From the NCBI GenBank assembly GCA_010093485.1, contig MU001516.1, positions 186,001-250,000 on the forward strand: a DNA stretch of 64,000 nt. Reading direction: 5' to 3'. This DNA is from Karstenula rhodostoma CBS 690.94. Its lineage: Eukaryota; Ascomycota; Dothideomycetes; Pleosporales; Didymosphaeriaceae. Of the stretch, positions 45,390 through 56,800 are shown one piece after another (within the stretch, counting starts at the first letter, position 1; each line of letters begins with the position of its first letter). The translations under genes and the position numbers were made by a program. The notes under the pieces were generated by a model. The model had not been told where the DNA came from, ran no database searches, and saw only the letters and a list, made by a program, of their open reading frames with translations.

Positions 45390-46503
45390 ATGTGAGTTGA
45401 CATTGCCCTGGTATCTAACCCTGATTGGAGATACTAATGCGCCGATGCAGGTTTCTCCTCCGCCGCACAGCTGCTCGCGCGATCGCCTCGACGCCCTCGT
45501 CGGCCGTCTTCATCGCGCCGCGCTCCTTCTCCTCCATCACACCTACCGCATTTCGTGCAAGGAAGCAGCAATGGAGCGTATCCGCCTTCCAGAAGAGGTT
45601 CCTCAGCGAGGAGCCGCACAAGGTTCAGACGACAGATGCCGAGGCCAAGGAGATCGAGGAAAAGGAGGGCTTCGCGCAAACCGCAGCAGAGGCCCCTGTA
45701 GAGGATAACCTGACACCGGCGCAGGAGGAGGTACAGGCCGCGCCCACTGATGCTGAACACACTGTTGGCATCGATGCTCTGGAGCAAGCCACCAACCCCA
45801 GGTCCGACTCAGGAGCTTCCAGACAACGTAACCGTCCAGTGCGCGAGCGCAACACCGTCCCTAACAAGGTCGTCTACGTCGGCAACTTGTACTACGAGGT
45901 CACTGCAGACCAGCTTAAGCGCGTCTTTAGCCGTTTCGGCGAGATTGACACCGTCAGGCTCATCTACGACAACAGGGGGCTCAGCAGAGGGTAAGTCTTG
46001 CATCTGCATCCCGGGCAATGGTCGCTGGACTGACTCGATGCTCTAGTTTCGGTTACGTTGAGTTCAACAGCGTGGAGTCTGCCCAGGCCGCGTGCGAGAA
46101 CCTCGACATGCAGGTCTTCGAGGGCCGCAACCTCGTCGTCCAGTTCCATGCGCCCAAGGAGAACTCCAGGTCGCGCACCAGCGACGGCTCCTTTACCCCC
46201 AACCCGCCGTCCAAGACGCTCTTCATCGGAAACATGTCGTTTGAGATGTCGGACAAGGACCTCAACGATCTTTTCCGCGACATCCGCAACGTTATGGACG
46301 TCCGCGTTGCCATTGACCGCAGGACCGGCCAGCCGAGAGGCTTCGCCCACGCCGACTTCATCGACGTTGCCAGCGCCACCAGGGCCAAGGAGGTGCTCGG
46401 TGGAAAGACCATCTACGGCAGGGAGCTGCGCATCGACTTCAGCAAGTCGGGTACCAACAACCAGCGCGGCGAAGGCGAAGGCGGCGACAGGCCCAGGAAC
46501 TAA
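45390..46503 (+). CDS. Mitochondrial-type two-RRM RNA-binding protein (332 aa, three exons)
   Basis: Exons: 45390-45391 (AT only), 45451-45990 and 46047-46503. The first intron (59 nt) splits the start codon as AT|G, with donor GTGAGT, branch TACTAATG and acceptor GCAG; the second (56 nt, GTAAGT...CTCTAG) interrupts RNP1. If the first intron is not spliced, an in-frame ATG at 45437 gives MRRCRFLLRRTAAR instead of MFLLRRTAAR. The N-terminus is basic and Ala/Ser-rich with FIAPRSFSS, a good mitochondrial presequence. An acidic linker follows, then RRM1 (about 140-216: KVVYVGNLYYEV, RGFGYVEF) and RRM2 (about 237-310: KTLFIGNMSFEM, RGFAHADF). The tail is Gly/Asp-rich. Such proteins resemble nucleolin-type or organellar RNA-binding factors; the target is unknown. 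Confidence 0.85.
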
Positions 46504-47040
46504 GGGCGGCACTCATTGGCGCGTTGCAACGATTGTTTTGATAAAGCAGAGGAGCGGATGGATCAAAAGGGGCTCGGGCATTGAAGGATGACGATGTGAG
46601 AGTACATGAGCATGCTTCTATCTTGTCATTTTCTACTGTGTTGATAGGCCTGTTAGGTCCGCATGTACCATAACTAGAGGCGTGTCCCGGCGTTTGATTC
46701 CCCTCTCTTGCTGTATATGGTAGGGGGATAGGCTGCTTCGGCGAAACAAAATTTAATAGTCGACCTCGGTGTTTTGTCAGCGTCTGGGTGTGTCGCCCGG
46801 CGCTCTGCTCGCCACTTTGATGGCAAGGTTAGAAATCAAAGTACCTCGGCGACTTCGGCTGCTGCTGCCCCACTCGGCGGCCCGACCCCATCAACACGCT
46901 CCGCAATCGAGAGCACCGCCAACAGCCGCGACGCACTTGCACCCCGCGGGCGCCACTCACCTTGTACAACAGAACAGCCACCTTCGCCTCGCCCTCGTAC
47001 CACGATTGCCACGTAAACACGTCGTCGCGGACCGCAGACC
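46504..47040. other. Gap between the two-RRM gene and PEX5
   Basis: About 540 bp containing the 3' UTR of one gene and the promoter and leader of the other. The leader before PEX5 is C-rich with CACCTTGTACAAC-like sequence. No further gene is seen. Confidence 0.5.
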
Positions 47041-49055
47041 ATGTCCTTCCTCGGCGGCGCAGAGTGCTCGACGGCGGGCAACCCGCTCAGCCAGTTCACG
47101 AAGCACGTACAAGATGACAAGTCGTTGCAGAGGGACCGCCTGGTCGGGCGGGGGCCGGGCGGCATGCAGGAGGGTATGCGCAGCCAGCAGATGGGCGGCG
47201 GCTCGGATGGTGTACGTAGGAAGACGCCTTGGACAATGGAGCCGCCATTGTCATATGCCATGCCATGGGTACCAGCTAACATGTGCAGATGATGAACGAG
47301 TTCATGCAGCAGAACGCACAGCTTCCCCAGGGCCCCGGCCCCGCGACGCCCTTCGCCATGGAGCAGATGCGGAGGGAACTCGAGCGCGCGCAATACAGCG
47401 GGTCGCCCGCCTGGGCAGCCGAGTTCGATCCCAGCATGGCAGCGCCGGAGGTCATGGGCCCCGCGATGCAGGAGAGACCTGCGGGCTTCAACCCCGCTGA
47501 GTTTGCAAAGTTCCAGCAGATGAACCCCAACGCGCGGACAGCGAGCCCGTCCATGCAGTCGCCATCGTCAATGATGGGGGGATACCAGCGGCCCATGTAT
47601 AATGGCGGCATGGGCATGGGTATGGGCATGAGCGGCATGGGAATGGGCATGGGCATGATGCACCAGAACTACGGACCGCAAAACTTCCAGCAGCAGCAGC
47701 CGGTGCAGGAGGGCAAGGGCAAGGGCCGCATGGTCGAGCTCGACGACCAGGACTGGGAGAAGCAGTTCGCGCAGCTGGAACAGGTAGACCAGGACACGCT
47801 GGACGTCGAGGCCAACGCGCGCATTGAGGCGGAGCTCAATGAAATGGACAGGTCAGTAGACGCGCACGACGCCGCCGACTTCGGCGACTTCGAGTCCATC
47901 TGGGCCGGCATCAAGGCTGAGACTGAACACGCTAGGCAACTGGCCAACGAGGAGAACTTCGCCGACGGCATGCACATGGGCGACCTCGACCAGTGGGAGG
48001 GCTTTGACGGGCTGAACACGCACTCCGTGGGGGACCCGCCCATGGGCGACTACCTCTTCGAGCAAAACAATCTGTTCAAGGATATTACGAATCCGTTTGA
48101 GGAGGGCATCAAGATCATGGAGGAGGGCGGCAATCTCTCCCTCGCGGCGCTCGCCTTCGAAGCCGCCGTCCAGAAAGACCCACAGCACATCGCCGCGTGG
48201 GTCAAGCTGGGCGAGTCGCAGGCGCAGAACGAGAAGGAGACGCCCGCCATCCGCGCGCTCGAGCAGGCGCTCAAGCTCGATCCCAGCAACCTCGAAGCCC
48301 TCATGGGGCTTGCCGTCAGCTATACCAACGAGGGCTACGAGAGCACCGCGTACCGCACGCTCGAGCGCTGGCTCGCGACAAAGTACCCCACCCTCATCAA
48401 CGAGCCGCTCTCCTCAGACGCCGAGATGGGCTTCACAGACCGCCACCTGCTCCACGAGAAAGTCACCAACCTTTTCATCGCGGCGGCGCAGCTCTCGCCC
48501 GCGGGCGAGCAGATGGATCCCGACGTGCAAGTCGGGCTGGGCGTGCTCTTCTACGGCGTGGAGGAATACGAGAAAGCGGTCGACTGCTTCGGCGCGGCGC
48601 TCGCGTCGACTGAGTCGGGCGTCTCAAACTCGTCGTCGCAGCTGCACCTCCTCTGGAACCGGCTCGGCGCGACGCTCGCCAACTCGGGCCGCAGCGAGGA
48701 AGCCATCGACGCGTACTCTCGCGCGCTGGCGCTCCGCCCCAACTTCGTCCGCGCGCGCTACAACCTCGGCGTCTCGTGCATCAACATCGGCTGCTACACC
48801 GAGGCCGCGCAGCACCTGCTCGGCGCGCTGGCCATGCACAAGGTCGTCGAGAAGGAGGGCAAGGAGCGCGCGCGCGAGGTCGTCGGGGAGGGTGTCAGCG
48901 AGCGCGATCTGGATAACATGATCCATCAGAACCAGAGCACGAATCTGTACGATACGCTGCGCAGGGTGTTTGGGCAGATGGGGCGGCGGGATCTGGCGGA
49001 TATGGTGGGGCCCGGCGTGGATGTCGAGCGGTTTCGGGGGGAGTTTGAGTTTTGA
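47041..49055 (+). CDS. PEX5: PEX5, peroxisomal targeting signal 1 receptor (645 aa, two exons)
   Basis: Exons are 47041-47211 and 47289-49055. The 77-nt intron uses donor GTACGT (not the overlapping GTGTAC, which breaks phase), a GCTAAC branch and acceptor TGCAG. The N-terminus MSFLGGAECSTAGNPLSQFTK carries the conserved Cys used for monoubiquitination and export. The disordered N-half is Met/Gly/Gln-rich (GMGMGM repeats near 47600) with the WxxxF motif WEKQF that binds Pex14/Pex13. TPR repeats begin about residue 335 (NLSLAALAFEAAVQKDP, AWVKLGESQAQNEKE, AIRALEQALKLDPSN) and continue to DAYSRALALRPNFVRARYNLG near the end. They bind the C-terminal SKL-type signal of matrix proteins (family knowledge). 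The protein ends FRGEFEF. Confidence 0.93.
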
Positions 49056-49374
49056 ACTCGCAGTGCCTGAGGAAGACAAGGGAGAGGGGAAGCAGCGCGA
49101 CGGCTTCGCGGAGTGGGTCGCGGCCGCGGCGCTGTGGGAGGGCGCGAATCCCACCACCGCCACCGCTGCTGCCCGTCAACAAGCCGAACGCGCTGCCTCG
49201 CGCTCCCTCCTCGGCTACGACGACTGGCTCCTCGAGAAGCGCGTCAGACTCCGCTCCTGGGACGAGCTGTGGGCGTCTGAGACCGAGCTGGACGTTGGGG
49301 ATAGCTGTTGTTTTGGCACGCGGACGGTGGGACTTGGCAGGGACTGTGTATGGGCACTTCATGGGGGCGTTTAG
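48970..49374 (+). other. Coding-like open frame overlapping the PEX5 end
   Basis: A frame different from PEX5 is open across the PEX5 stop to 49374. Past the stop it reads like real protein, for example GFAEWVAAAALWEGANP and SRSLLGYDDWLLEKRVRL, with GC-rich third positions. No start codon, splice site or known domain makes it a gene. It could be an unannotated last exon, a remnant, or chance in GC-rich DNA. Confidence 0.25.
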
Positions 49375-50266
49375 GCGGCCGCGGCTCGGATAGGGCAGGG
49401 CTTGGTTTGAGTAGATTGGCATCGTACTGCACAGCATGCGGGATGAGATGGAATGAGATGGATTGTTCGTGTGCGTTGCTTTGAAGTGATGTGAACTGGG
49501 GCGAGATGATATGGTGAAGTGTGATGCAATGTGAGGTGTGAGTGGGGGCGTTGGTAATGGTGGTTGACACGGTTTTAATTCTGTGATTGGGAGTGTGAAG
49601 CAGATGAAATAGGCGGAGGATATGGGAGTCTTTCACGAAGAGACTGGTTGGAGAAAAAGCGTTGAGTTTTCTGCGATAGGGGGTGGTGGGTTGGTAAGGG
49701 GAAGCGAATACGCACTCTCCACAGTAAATCAATCAGATCGGTACGCCAGGACATCGATACGAGGCGTGAGAGTCGTGATGGAACGCCGAAGCAATCGTTT
49801 GGGGAAGTTGGACGTTGTGAGACTATGCGGTGGGTTGCGCTGATAAGAGAGGGAGGAAATCTAGACGTGCTCGTGGGATCGTGTGTTCGAGCTGTGCTGG
49901 AGTAGGGGAAGGCATATCTGCCTGGCTGCGAAAAGCTGCGGTAGTCGTAGCGGAAACGCAGAGATGTGTAAGTCGCATTTTCGAAGTGCGAGTCGGACTT
50001 TCTTCTGCTCGGCTGGGGGAGGTGTGTCGACTGAGTTGGGGCGATGTTTGGCTGTAACACTGGAGTAGAATTCGGGATACCGTGTCCGAGGTCCGGAAGC
50101 GGGCACATGGAGGTGAAATGTTGTCAAATGTGATACTTCGCGAGCTTGGGCAAGCCGCAGGCGAAATGTTGTTTCGGAGCTTTTTGTATATCTAACTGAG
50201 AGTGTTGGTCCGGAATTGACTGTGCTGGCCTGTACAAGCAGCGCTGTACAATGTGGTCCGGTAAAC
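49375..50266. other. Intergenic between convergent PEX5 and F-box gene
   Basis: About 890 bp with no gene supported. Around 49430-49560 the plus strand is G/T-rich with repeated GAGATG, GTGATG and GATGTG words, a mild simple-sequence bias. Confidence 0.5.
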
Positions 50267-51641
50267 TCAAATGTCAGACTGACAGACCTCGAGAGTCACC
50301 CCGATGCCGTGGTACCAAGCACGCAGCATCTTGTAGTCGTCGAAGGCCTCGCTCCGGTCTGGGTATATGGAAGCCTTGCACTGGTCTGGGTCTAAGGGCC
50401 ACGTACTGAATATAGTGATCGATTTGAGCACTGGGAATTGGACCCGCACCATACCCTGCTCGTGCAGCTCTCGGAGGTGTTCCATGACCATGCGGTATGT
50501 CTTCCCGCTATGAGCGCTGCGGAGGCGAAGATTCTGTAGTGTGTCCGGTAGGGTGATATCGAAGGCCCAATTGTGAGGCGCTGTCGGCTCAAAAAGGCTG
50601 ACTGCGTGGGAGATAATTAGTAGGGGTCGCATATATAAGGAACGTTAAAGGTGTAGCTGTGTAACTCAGATCAAGCTACGCAAAGAGCAACTTACCGACG
50701 TCAACATCCAGGTCGCGCACCTTCGACCGAAAGCGTAGATTTCCGATTTCGCTGCTCTCTCCATAGCGCGTTGCTTGGAATGACTTGTCCCAGTCCGTGC
50801 GACTATCGTGGATCACCAGGGTCCGTAGAATCCCTCGCACCAAAGGCTTCTCCAGCACACGGAGCAAGTTGCGGATATACCATGCAGGGCAGTCGTGGTA
50901 TTCAGTGATGTAGGCAAAAGACTCGAGGTCCTGGCAGCAAGCTCCAAGATGCAGTAGATCCGAGTTCATATAACTGCGCACCGGGTAGACGTCACGCAGC
51001 CAGTCGGTGAGACGCAGATACTTCACCCTACAGCGAAGTCCTGCCAAGGGCACTAGGCCCGTCAGCATGGGGCACTCTGCCACATTCCTCATGTGTAGGT
51101 GGTCAAGAGCCGGAAGTTGGAGAATCGGGAACAGTTGTCCAAGATGTGTGTTATGGAAATCCGCGTCGAGCTGCGTCAAATGACGCCAAGGGTGTGGGGA
51201 GCCTTGACTTGCTCTCAGGGAATGCAAAACTAACCAAGCACCTCCTCCTTGTTCCCAGAACCGATATTTGAGTTTGCTATCTGGAGACACGTTGTCTTGA
51301 ACGTGTAGGGACTGGAGATGCGGCAACTGCGTAGGAACTCGACGAGCAAGAGCGAGGTAACGTTTGTTTATCGGCCCTCTAGCAGCACAAATGTAGAGCG
51401 TCCTGACTTGGGCTGCAATGTGAGACACATTGGTGATAGTCCAAGCAAATTGTCTAAGTGCAGCTAGGGTTTCGTCCTCGGAGGAGAGGGTGACGGAGGA
51501 GTACAAGTGCGGCTCGACGATACGGTGAAGTATCTTCGAAGTGATTGAGAGTTGTATGAGGGTCTTTATGTCGGCGAAAGAGACGATGAGCTCAAGCATT
51601 TCCTCCGGGAGGCCACGATATTTGGCATCTGAGGTGGCCAT
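50267..51641 (-). CDS. F-box protein (426 aa, two exons)
   Basis: Exon 1 is 50696-51641 and exon 2 is 50267-50601. The 94-nt intron has donor GTAAGT, branch ACTAAT and acceptor CGCAG. The N-terminus YRGLPEEMLELIVSFADIK followed by LIQLSITSKILHRIVEPHLY is an F-box (L-P-x-E-x-L-x-x-I and the later S-K-x-L/H-x-x-x-P-x-L-Y), the signature that binds Skp1. The rest has irregular Leu-rich segments (HLQSLHVQD, ALDHLHMRN, RVKYLRLTDWL, LRTLVIHD) resembling a loose LRR-like solenoid. The likely role is a substrate adaptor of an SCF ubiquitin ligase, but the substrate is unknown. No paralogue link to the F-box-like gene at 17723 is apparent. Confidence 0.8.
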
Positions 51642-52714
51642 TGTCTTCCTGTGAAATCGTAGTTCTTCTGTGGGGCCTTCGCGGTGGGTTTAATGTGGAA
51701 GACAACTGGCTACGAGCTGCAAGCGGGTGGTCAGTAATAGCCCACCAGCTCTTGGTGGTCGGGGCTGTACCTACAAAACTGAGTACTTTCCGTGGAGTGC
51801 AGTCAAGCCAGACTCGCAGGATGCGCGCGCTATACAGTGCCGCGTCCAAGGTACAATTTTACCCCAGAGAAGGAAACCAGAGCCTGCAGTGTGGAGATAG
51901 CACTGTAGAGTATTACGGCGGAGGCTCCAATTTTAAGGGAGAGAATTGGTGTTGAGAAGAGAAGCAGGCCGTATGAAGCAAGAGCGTTCCTACTGGTGGC
52001 TAGAATAGGCTAGCTCCGAACTAACTGACTCAACCTGCTTCAGAGTTCCGCACACAATCTGCCCAACACACCCAGTTCAACAAAGCAGAGCAACCGGATG
52101 GGTGAGAAGGTCTTGGAATGTCCACAGTTGGTGAGAGTCAAGGCTCCAAAGTGATGCGACAGCAATCGCATCGCACATACGTCAAGGAAGGGGCAAACTA
52201 CAGCATCCATCACGAAGATCGGACAATCACAATACGTTTTTGCACACGACACCCTTCAAAGCTCAATTGACACAAATGACGATAACGAAATTGACACGCG
52301 TCTAGGTTTTCACAGCTTATGAAATTTCTAAGTATGCCGCTAAATGACCGCGAAAGCAAAAGACCACCCACAGGGACCAAGAGCGCTATATACAGTGTCG
52401 ATGCATTACTCGCATACTTGACTCCAAGAACCCAGAGACGCAAACAAGGATGGAGTAGCTTTTGGCGCGACACCGTTCCTGTTGGACTTTTGAGAATGAA
52501 AGACAATCGAGAATGAAAGCGACAGGATCCAAGAACGCCATGCATGCATAGTGCGCTCAACTCCGGTGGAAATGCGATATCTACAGTATCGCGGATATGA
52601 GCGACGTGCTGATCGCGTAACAACATAGCAACACGGTTCAAGCGAATGACTTCGAGCGTCAAAGAGGCAAAATCGATCAGCGTAGGTAGAACCGACTTCA
52701 AGCGAGAGTCCATC
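51642..52714. other. 1.07-kb intergenic, no gene supported
   Basis: This is upstream of the F-box gene and upstream of the DHDPS-family stop. A 167-codon minus-strand frame at 52210-52713 ends directly before the next gene, but it has no motif and unusual composition (Leu/Ser/Cys-rich), so I do not call it. Confidence 0.5.
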
Positions 52715-53809
52715 TCATAGAGAGCTCTCCAGGCGCACCAACTCTTCGAAGGACTCTCGCCACTTGTTGGTCTCCTCTTTGTTGGGCCTCGGAAGAGGCT
52801 TCCGGGCGTAACCGCCGTATCCGAAATGGGCCATCATTCCAGCTTTGGTACCAATGATACCGCCCTGGATGGCTGCCCAGTCACCGCGAGCAACAACGGC
52901 CTGCAGTCTGCGTGCTTCTGTGTATTTGCCCGCTTCGAAGAGCTGGACTATCCTGACACACGCCTTTGGAGCGATGTTGGCCGTGCCTCCAATAATGCCA
53001 GATCCGCCGCCGATCAGTGTCTGGAGGGTGAAATCGACAGAGCCGCCCATGCACATGAAGCCGGATCCTGGATCTGATACGGTTGCTGCACGTGTAGCTG
53101 CTGCGACGCGGTTTAACTTTCCAGTGTTTCCGCAAGTCAACTTGCAGCCGACAATGTTTGGATGTTGCGCAAGGTCGATGATGACGTCCGAGTTCAGATC
53201 CATACCGGAAACCGCGCCAGGATAGTTGTAAATGAGTATTGGGATTGGCGAGGCGGTTGCTACGTCACGGAAGAAGCTCGCTACAGTGTCTTTGGAGAAC
53301 AAGCCTTGGTAATAAGCAGGAGGAAGAACGAGGGCATAGTCACCGCCAGCGGCGGCGGCTTCCTCACACAGCTCGATGGCCTCCCTGGTAGACTGAGCAC
53401 CGCATCCAACGATGAGTGGCATGTACCCGAAGCCTGCATCGTCGAGAGCTTTGCGGGTAGTGCTCGTCACCAAGTTGCGTTCCTTGTGGGAAAGGTGCAC
53501 TGCCTCGCCATTGGACCCTTGGGTGGTGATTCCAGCAACGCCGGCTTTTGCGAGACGCACAGCGTGGTTGGCAGTGGTTTCCACATCGACGTTGTCAGTG
53601 GCAGGATCGAAGAATGCAATAGTCGGGACGTATATGCCAGGCACCAAGGATCGTCTCAGGCCGACGTCACCGGACTCAATGGAGCTGGTGTCGAATTCAG
53701 TGTAGTGGTTCATGGTGTAGATGGATTGAACAGCTTGGTGGTGGATGGGATACTCTGAACGAGAGTTGAAGCTCGAAGCAGGGGAAGGTGCGTCGTTGTG
53801 CGGTGACAT
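52715..53809 (-). CDS. DHDPS/NAL-family class I aldolase (364 aa)
   Basis: Single exon. I chose the ATG at 53809 (MSPHNDAPSPASSFNS); the frame is open further upstream only from a TTG, and an ATG at MNHYTEFDTSS is a shorter option. The TIM-barrel enzyme begins at GIYVPTIAFFDPATDNVD. Family landmarks are intact: GSNGEAVHLSHKER (the GTTGE-type loop), IYNYPG with Tyr about 194 and GCKLTCGN with the Schiff-base Lys about 223, then GGSGIIGGTANIAP. These enzymes cleave or condense pyruvate-type 2-keto acids. In filamentous fungi this subgroup includes 4-hydroxy-2-oxoglutarate aldolase and L-threo-3-deoxy-hexulosonate aldolase of galacturonate breakdown; sequence alone does not choose between them. 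True lysine-pathway DHDPS is unlikely because fungi make lysine by aminoadipate. Confidence 0.85.
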   Translation of the reverse strand: MSPHNDAPSPASSFNSRSEYPIHHQAVQSIYTMNHYTEFDTSSIESGDVGLRRSLVPGIYVPTIAFFDPATDNVDVETTANHAVRLAKAGVAGITTQGSNGEAVHLSHKERNLVTSTTRKALDDAGFGYMPLIVGCGAQSTREAIELCEEAAAAGGDYALVLPPAYYQGLFSKDTVASFFRDVATASPIPILIYNYPGAVSGMDLNSDVIIDLAQHPNIVGCKLTCGNTGKLNRVAAATRAATVSDPGSGFMCMGGSVDFTLQTLIGGGSGIIGGTANIAPKACVRIVQLFEAGKYTEARRLQAVVARGDWAAIQGGIIGTKAGMMAHFGYGGYARKPLPRPNKEETNKWRESFEELVRLESSL

Positions 53810-56800
53810 GATGATGTTCGGGGGCAGCTCAACCGAATTTATATTGACAAAGAAACGGAAGCAAAGCGGATCGATCGTCGTGAAGAAGAACAATTCGGGA
53901 TGTGATGGGGCGACGAACAAAGCGGATACACCAGTGGGAGCTATGGTAGGCTACTGCGAATCGTTCCAGTCTTAAATAATCCACAAGCCGGCGCATCTAC
54001 GAGTGTGGGGGTCCGGCTGATGGTGCGGTCAGACAAACGCTAGGGGTCGCGGGCAAAGCAAGGTGCACAGAAATGTTCCCATGAAGGACAAGCTCGCACT
54101 GCTACAACCAAATGGGCGGTGACTCTGGAGGCGCAACACCCATGTCAGGCACGGCTGTTTGCGCCCTGGCCAACATGCCCGAGGTCGGCCAATCGCTGTG
54201 ACGTGCAGCACTGGATACACTGGTTTGCTTTTTCCCATCACGTTGCGGTCACAGCTAGGGTAATCGGTCGGCCTGGTCGGATCTTGGCCTGAGGTGTTGG
54301 GTAGGGTCGCATGCCTTGTGACGATCTCCTGCAAGCCCGTCCAGGCTGCCCATAGGCCGGTTGTCGCCACCGTCGCGCCCATCCGGAGGGTTGGCAGGGT
54401 TCAAGGAGCGTTACAACGCGTGCTTGGGGTTCTTAGTGTGGGGGTGGGGTGGAGGCGCAGACGGCGTATTGTTCAGAGAGGAAGCGTCCGAGCTCTCCTC
54501 GTCATCTGATATCGCACGGCCTCCGGTCGTGGTCCCAGTGGACGGAGGCCGTTGACGTCGGAGGACATCAGGCATGCATACAGTTGCTCGAGGAGCCGCA
54601 AGAGGACGCAAGACGTGGCACTGTGGTAGACAACGGCTGAGGCTGCCACCTCAGCAGCCTCTTCGTCACCAGATCACGCGACATCAGCACAGAAGCTTGT
54701 TCCCGAGACAGTGCAAGAAATCCGAGGTACCCAGAGGCGGATGGGGCCTGCTTCGCTTCCTCGCCTTGTTACCTCGCAAGCAATCGACCCCGGTGGCCGT
54801 AGTCCCCCACGTTCCATTCCTGGCTCCGGTGGCGGACCCCAGTCCATGGCTACTACGCCGCACTAGTCTAGCACAATTGCACCGAGGCGATCTCAACATC
54901 GCGTGGTGTTGGAACCGCAAGTTTCCATCTCGCCCCTGAAGTCCCCGGGTCGCGCCCTCGTATCGGAGCACTGCAGGTGAGCCTGCGTTCACTCGGGCAT
55001 CAAACACCCGTGAGCCAACACTCAAAGTGCGTGCGAATCAAGCAGGTCATCTACAACCAACATGGTCCCTGCAGCAGAAGCCGAAAGTATGATCCGGCAC
55101 TCACTGCAAGCTCGCGACCCAAAGACGTGGAAAAGTGTCAGCCTCTCGTTGCTTTTGTTGCCGGGTCTAGGTTACATGCACAAAGGGGGGCTGTGTGAAC
55201 AGCCGTTTGTTGCCGGCAAACACTTGTGTTCCCCCACGCCAACGTTTGTGGCAGCATGCTACCAGGAGACCGAACGAGTTGTTCCCGCTGCACATCAGAC
55301 ATCATCACAGTACAAGTGTTCCCTGCTTCTTGGGGACTTCCCATCACTTGCTTCGAGAGATTCCGCGACGCCCTCTTCTCCGACGGAGATCGAGCGCGGC
55401 CGTTCCCACTATGACACGAGGCAGAGATTTTTTTTTTGCAGTTCGCGCTGGCCTCATGCGCATCTCTCGTAATGCCTTCTAGGGTCTGCGTGATGGCTAC
55501 AGCTGCACATGTACGGTGTGTACGTGCACCATGTACTGTTTTGCCCCGTGTGCGCAACAACACAGCCTTCGCGGAAGCAAGGCCGAGAAGGAGCCGAGGA
55601 ATACAACATGCGCTATTACCCCACAGATTGCCGATCCAGGACATGCTCCCCCGCTTTCAGACCACGTTCAGGTTCAGCTGCGGCATGGTTCTGTGCCGCT
55701 CCCGATGGCCACCTTGAGGCTTCTGACTTGCATGAGCGCGACGCCCAGTCTTCCCGGCGATCTTGCGCCTTCCGCTCTCCTGCATTCAAGGCGCTCTGTG
55801 TGATGCTTCGCGGTATCTCCGATCTTCAATACGGAAGCAACTCAAGAAACAACATGAGCCCAAAGAGCAGTGTCGACAAGGATTCGATGCGCGATGCCAT
55901 GTGATGACTCCGCTGGCAGTGCTGGCGTTTAGTCAACGCCAGGGGCGACATGCATGAAAGTGGATTTCAATGGATGGCTCGACATTACCGAAGAGACCAT
56001 CTGTTTCGGCATTGTATCCTCAGGTAACTTTTGATCCCAACAATAGATCATTTAGCACACATGACTGTACGACGACTGCACTCTAATGCATTCGCTAGGA
56101 TGTACTTTCTACGACGTTTCGTTGGAGGCAATAACGACCGAGCTATCACATGCGGAATTCCATGAAGCTGGCGAGAGCAAACAGTTGAGGGGAAAATGGA
56201 GAGACGCACAGGACTTCATAGACTAGTTCCTGGATTATGGCCGGAACCATGTGTCCAGACCTTTCGCAGATCGGGTAGACTAAACCTTGTAGGGTTCATT
56301 GGTCGTAATCCTGTCATAGTGACGAAGTCGAGTCACCGAGTTTCGACTTCCTAATTTATCCGACTCGATTTTTTTTGCGACGTCTATGCCCTTCGGTCGG
56401 CAATATACGCGCGCATGGCATCAGGTTGCGCTCGTGTAAATTTCCCAGTTTATACATCATCCTTGTGAGCGGTGGTAATGCGGGGTCAAGTCGCCGTACA
56501 CGAACTGACAAAAGCCCAACCTTCACCGTTGATCAACGCAGCACACTGCCGATCCTGTCTGGAACCTCGCCTTTATTTGATCGTGCGCAAGTCGTCGCGA
56601 GCTGCACGCCACTATTCTGATGGCTTTGTGCGTGGCCTCGGTCGGGTTTACGCGCAACCGTTGCCATCTGACAGCGTGGGATGAAGGGTCATCTCCAGGG
56701 GCCTCAAACCTGCACTCCAAGCGGTCTCATCGACAATCTTACTTCGGCTATGGTTCCGAACAAAATGTCTTACTTGCAGGTTGGGAGCGGCAGTACTGAG

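Noticed and set aside
47207..47216. PEX5 donor GTGTAC at 47210
   Set aside because: It gives the wrong phase; the overlapping GTACGT at 47212 restores the frame and the expected residue sequence.
52210..52713. 167-codon minus-strand frame upstream of the F-box gene
   Set aside because: No motif, odd composition, and it stops against the downstream gene without spacing for signals; probably chance.
56324..56390. Hairpin plus T-run as a terminator or tRNA-like gene
   Set aside because: The hairpin and T-run are separated by about 20 nt, there are no A/B boxes, and no cloverleaf can be folded.
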